DNA from: Lota lota
Lineage: Eukaryota > Chordata > Actinopteri > Gadiformes > Lotidae
Assembly (NCBI GenBank): GCA_026745465.1
Contig: JACYXH010000522.1
Coordinates: 1,208,501-1,272,500 of the forward strand
Direction of reading: 5' to 3'
Length of the DNA stretch: 64,000 bases
The translations under genes were made by a program, and so were the position numbers. Below, piece by piece: positions 62,023-64,000 of this stretch. The notes below the pieces were generated by a model, which did no database searches, was not told where the DNA came from, and worked only from the letters and a program-made list of their open reading frames with translations. Numbering within the stretch: position 1 is the stretch's first letter; the number at the start of each line of letters is the position of its first letter.

Positions 62023-62280
62023 TAAACTCTCTCATACATACGCACACTCGGAAACAGACCAACACAGACGCAATCATTTGCGTGGAAAGACACTGGGCGC
62101 ACCACGGGGCCTGTGTTCCCTGCGGGTGATCGTGGCCAGCGAGGGGCTTAACGGCTTTATGGAGGGTTCATCATGTTTTTTAACTCTGCTCGGCTTAATA
62201 ATACACTTCCGATTCATATCGTCCGTTGGGATGGCGCTGTGTGAAGCTGACATGATGTGAATTGCTGTGGGGCAAGATTC
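61626..62280. other. CpG-leaning unique DNA with a short (CA)n
   Basis: A CA tract is at 61989-62020. The flanks (61640-61850 and 62080-62240) are moderately CpG-rich. No gene is visible. Confidence 0.45.
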
Positions 62281-62283
62281 CAG

Positions 62284-62336
62284 CTCCTCCTCCTCTTCTT
62301 CCTCCTCCTCCTCCTCCTCCTCCTCCTCCTCCTCTC
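62284..62336. repeat. (CCT)n microsatellite
   Basis: CCT/CTC units, interrupted once by cttcttc. Confidence 0.97.
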
Positions 62337-62339
62337 GGT

Positions 62340-63095
62340 CTCCATGGATACGGCAGGCGAGGTGCGTACACGTCTCTAATTCAAGATGGCACCCCGGGTT
62401 GAAGGCTACAGTGAGTTAATGTGTGCGAGAAGAATACTAAAACAAAACATCTGCTCGCATTCTCTGCTCGGGGTATAAAAGGATATTTATTTAAGGTAAC
62501 ATCTGCCTGGGTTGTGTTTTTTGTTTTTTTTCGTGCGTGCGCGCGTGCTCGGCGGCCACGTTTGTGTTCCGAATCGTCAAACCTAATTGGATCCGCTTTT
62601 TGTACGCCCGAGTCTCTTTTCTCAACTGTAAACTTTTTTTCAACTGTGAGAGTGACTCAGCTCGGCGTAACCGAGAGGAGAAACAGTTAGCGGCACTGTC
62701 GATAAACCAACACTGGAGGACTGGATATCAAAATAAACAGGGAGCTCAGAGACCAAACCGAGAGACAACACTCCCCCAGATTTGAGAAAATGAAACTCTT
62801 TTGAGTGACATAGGTTTATTAAATCCACTTGGAGGAGGAAGTGAAAAAGCAGCGTGAACGCGAAGGCGTCCCCCCTGGCTGAGGTTACATCCAAGGCAAA
62901 TTGAGACGCATGTTGTAGCAAAGTCCAATACTACACGCCACCTAGCTGGCTTCCATACTCCACCTAGGTGACTTTTCTTGGGCTCCTCCAAACAAAAGGA
63001 CACAGGGTGGTGATGTTGGAACCGGTTTATTGCCAAGGTTGAGTAGAATGATATATACAGATGGTGCTCCATACTGCCATGTAGGAGATCTCTCC
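62340..63095. other. Unique non-coding DNA
   Basis: This is moderately CpG-rich at 62360-62700, with cgtgcgtgcgcgcgtgc at 62532-62548. Two overlapping minus frames (93 and 108 codons) show no domain. Nothing else is recognised. Confidence 0.4.
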
Positions 63096-63098
63096 CTG

Positions 63099-63255
63099 AG
63101 TGTGTGTGTGTGTGGTGATGGCTGGTTTAACCTTTGCACATTGATTGCTCAGTGTGCAACAGGTGTGCAGCCTCACCCAGCTCCAGACTCCAATCAGTCT
63201 GACTCCGGCCAGGTGAGGCTGCTTCAACCAGCCATCATCCACACACACTCCCACA
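63099..63255. repeat. Nested inverted repeat, about 157 bp
   Basis: The outer arms are gtgtgtggtgatggctggtt (left, about 63109-63128) and its near-complement aaccagccatcatccacac (right, 63227-63245). Inside, gcagcctcacc (about 63168-63178) pairs with ggtgaggctgc (63212-63222), and agact/agtct pair near the centre. It folds as an extended stem, and may be the remnant of a fold-back element. Confidence 0.75.
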
Positions 63256-63770
63256 CATGTCATTAAAGGATTTGGCCGGGTTCACTAAGACCCCAGGTAC
63301 GTTTCTGACATTGTCTATGTCAAGATGTAAATCAGCCATCACTTTTGTTCAACTGACCCCCTCTCACGGTGTACGCGTGTTCCCAAATTGGGCAGTTGGC
63401 AAGAGTCATTGACATCCATTCTATTCCAAACGAGTGTTAAGCAGCTCCTATAGCTGTCTTTTTGTTTTTGTCCAGCACAAGTAAGCGCATACAAACCTCC
63501 CTGGCTAGGTTATTGTATCCAGCAGCGCCCACAAACGAACAAATCCACAAGTTTCGATTCCGTGTTTACACTCCACTGTGCATGCTCACAGAGTTTGACT
63601 GAGAGGCACGCAGCTAGAATTCGGAGTGAAGAGGGTTGCTGTGTTTTAGTCAGTGTGATAATTCTTCTGAGTTCTGAGTGCACAGCAACATTTGAATAAG
63701 TTGCGAGGGTAAGTGTAGGAGGGGATGTTTTTTTTTAACTGATCAGAACACAGCCTCAATTCAGAATCAA
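63256..63770. other. Unique non-coding DNA, nothing recognised
   Basis: This is unique sequence leading to the THAP-like relic. No promoter motif or other feature is clear. Confidence 0.45.
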
Positions 63771-63771
63771 A

Positions 63772-63990
63772 ATGAAGTGCTCAGTTCCCGGTTGTATGAA
63801 TCTACGTGGAAGCCTTTTTCGTATTTAAGTCCGTGAGCATTCACAGTGGCATGTTAACACAGAATGAAAACTCTTTGTTTGCGGGCCCTATTGGAGAAAA
63901 TTACCTAACCCAGCAGTTTGTACGCGCTAACTTGTGTTTGACAAAACAAAGATACAGCTATGGGAATATATTATATTTGGAATATAATGG
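63772..63990 (+). pseudogene. Decayed THAP-like zinc-finger N-terminus, partial
   Basis: An ATG at 63772 opens a frame reading MKCSVPGCMNLRGSLFRI before a stop at 63826-63828. The C-x4-C at residues 3 and 8 right after the start, followed by a GSLFR stretch, is how fish THAP-domain proteins commonly begin. Beyond the stop, the same frame still has an R...W spacing (REHSQW), a proline (NPAVC) and a cysteine where the second zinc pair of a C2CH THAP finger would be expected, but with two more stops; the final histidine is not present. THAP domains occur in host genes and in DNA transposases (P-element type). This looks like a dead copy, possibly from a transposon. The window ends before the rest can be judged. 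Confidence 0.4.
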
Positions 63991-64000
63991 ATGTTAATGG

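Noticed and set aside
62740-63060. Solo LTR on the minus strand, suggested by two tttatt signals and direct words
   Set aside because: No matching terminal TG...CA ends or flanking duplication could be found by eye.

Overview
The window looks like non-coding nuclear DNA from a ray-finned (teleost) fish. The evidence is its repeats: many long, nearly pure dinucleotide tracts, tRNA-derived SINEs carrying the fish-type 3' tail (gcgtctgctaaatgac and variants), a 5S rRNA-derived SINE, short palindromic non-autonomous DNA transposons, and several dispersed sequences I recall as common in teleost genomes. The order or species cannot be set from sequence alone. I found no intact protein-coding gene, no multi-exon gene model, and no rRNA, tRNA or CRISPR locus. 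Nearly all long open frames lie inside simple repeats or minisatellites and are open only because the repeat lacks stops.

Layout. 1-5 kb: a 24-bp minisatellite, a SINE, a ~330-bp GAAA tract and a 22-bp minisatellite. 5-11.4 kb: poly-G runs, a CA tract, a very worn ~30-bp tandem array (8450-9080), a 504-bp fold-back element (10012-10515) and a GA block with a 150-bp internal duplication. 11.4-14 kb: AT-rich unique DNA. 14-19 kb: a 38-bp minisatellite, a 191-bp TC tract, a 50-bp minisatellite and a 5S-derived SINE split by 25 Gs. 19-26 kb: mostly unique DNA, with a SINE inserted between unrecognised minus-strand open frames and a hAT-like terminus beside another fish repeat. 26-30.5 kb: opposed CA and GT tracts around a CpG-rich stretch, a long pyrimidine tract and a 35-bp minisatellite. 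30.5-45 kb: mostly unique DNA with SINE relics, a 33-bp minisatellite and a strong G-quadruplex candidate. 45-49.5 kb: a GC/CpG-rich stretch with an RFX-type X-box, then CA-rich and ATCC-rich minisatellites. 49.5-64 kb: a 297-bp TTAA-flanked palindrome (51918-52214), twin hairpins, a dispersed teleost repeat, a SINE, an AT/TAAT-rich stretch that could be a conserved enhancer, a 215-bp GT tract, and at the right edge a decayed THAP-like zinc-finger start (from 63772).

No set of genes works together here. The biology is repeat turnover (SINEs, fold-back elements, minisatellite homogenisation, homopolymer growth) inside what is probably an intergenic or long intronic region, with a few candidate regulatory segments. 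Repeat family names are from memory and by eye; no search was run.
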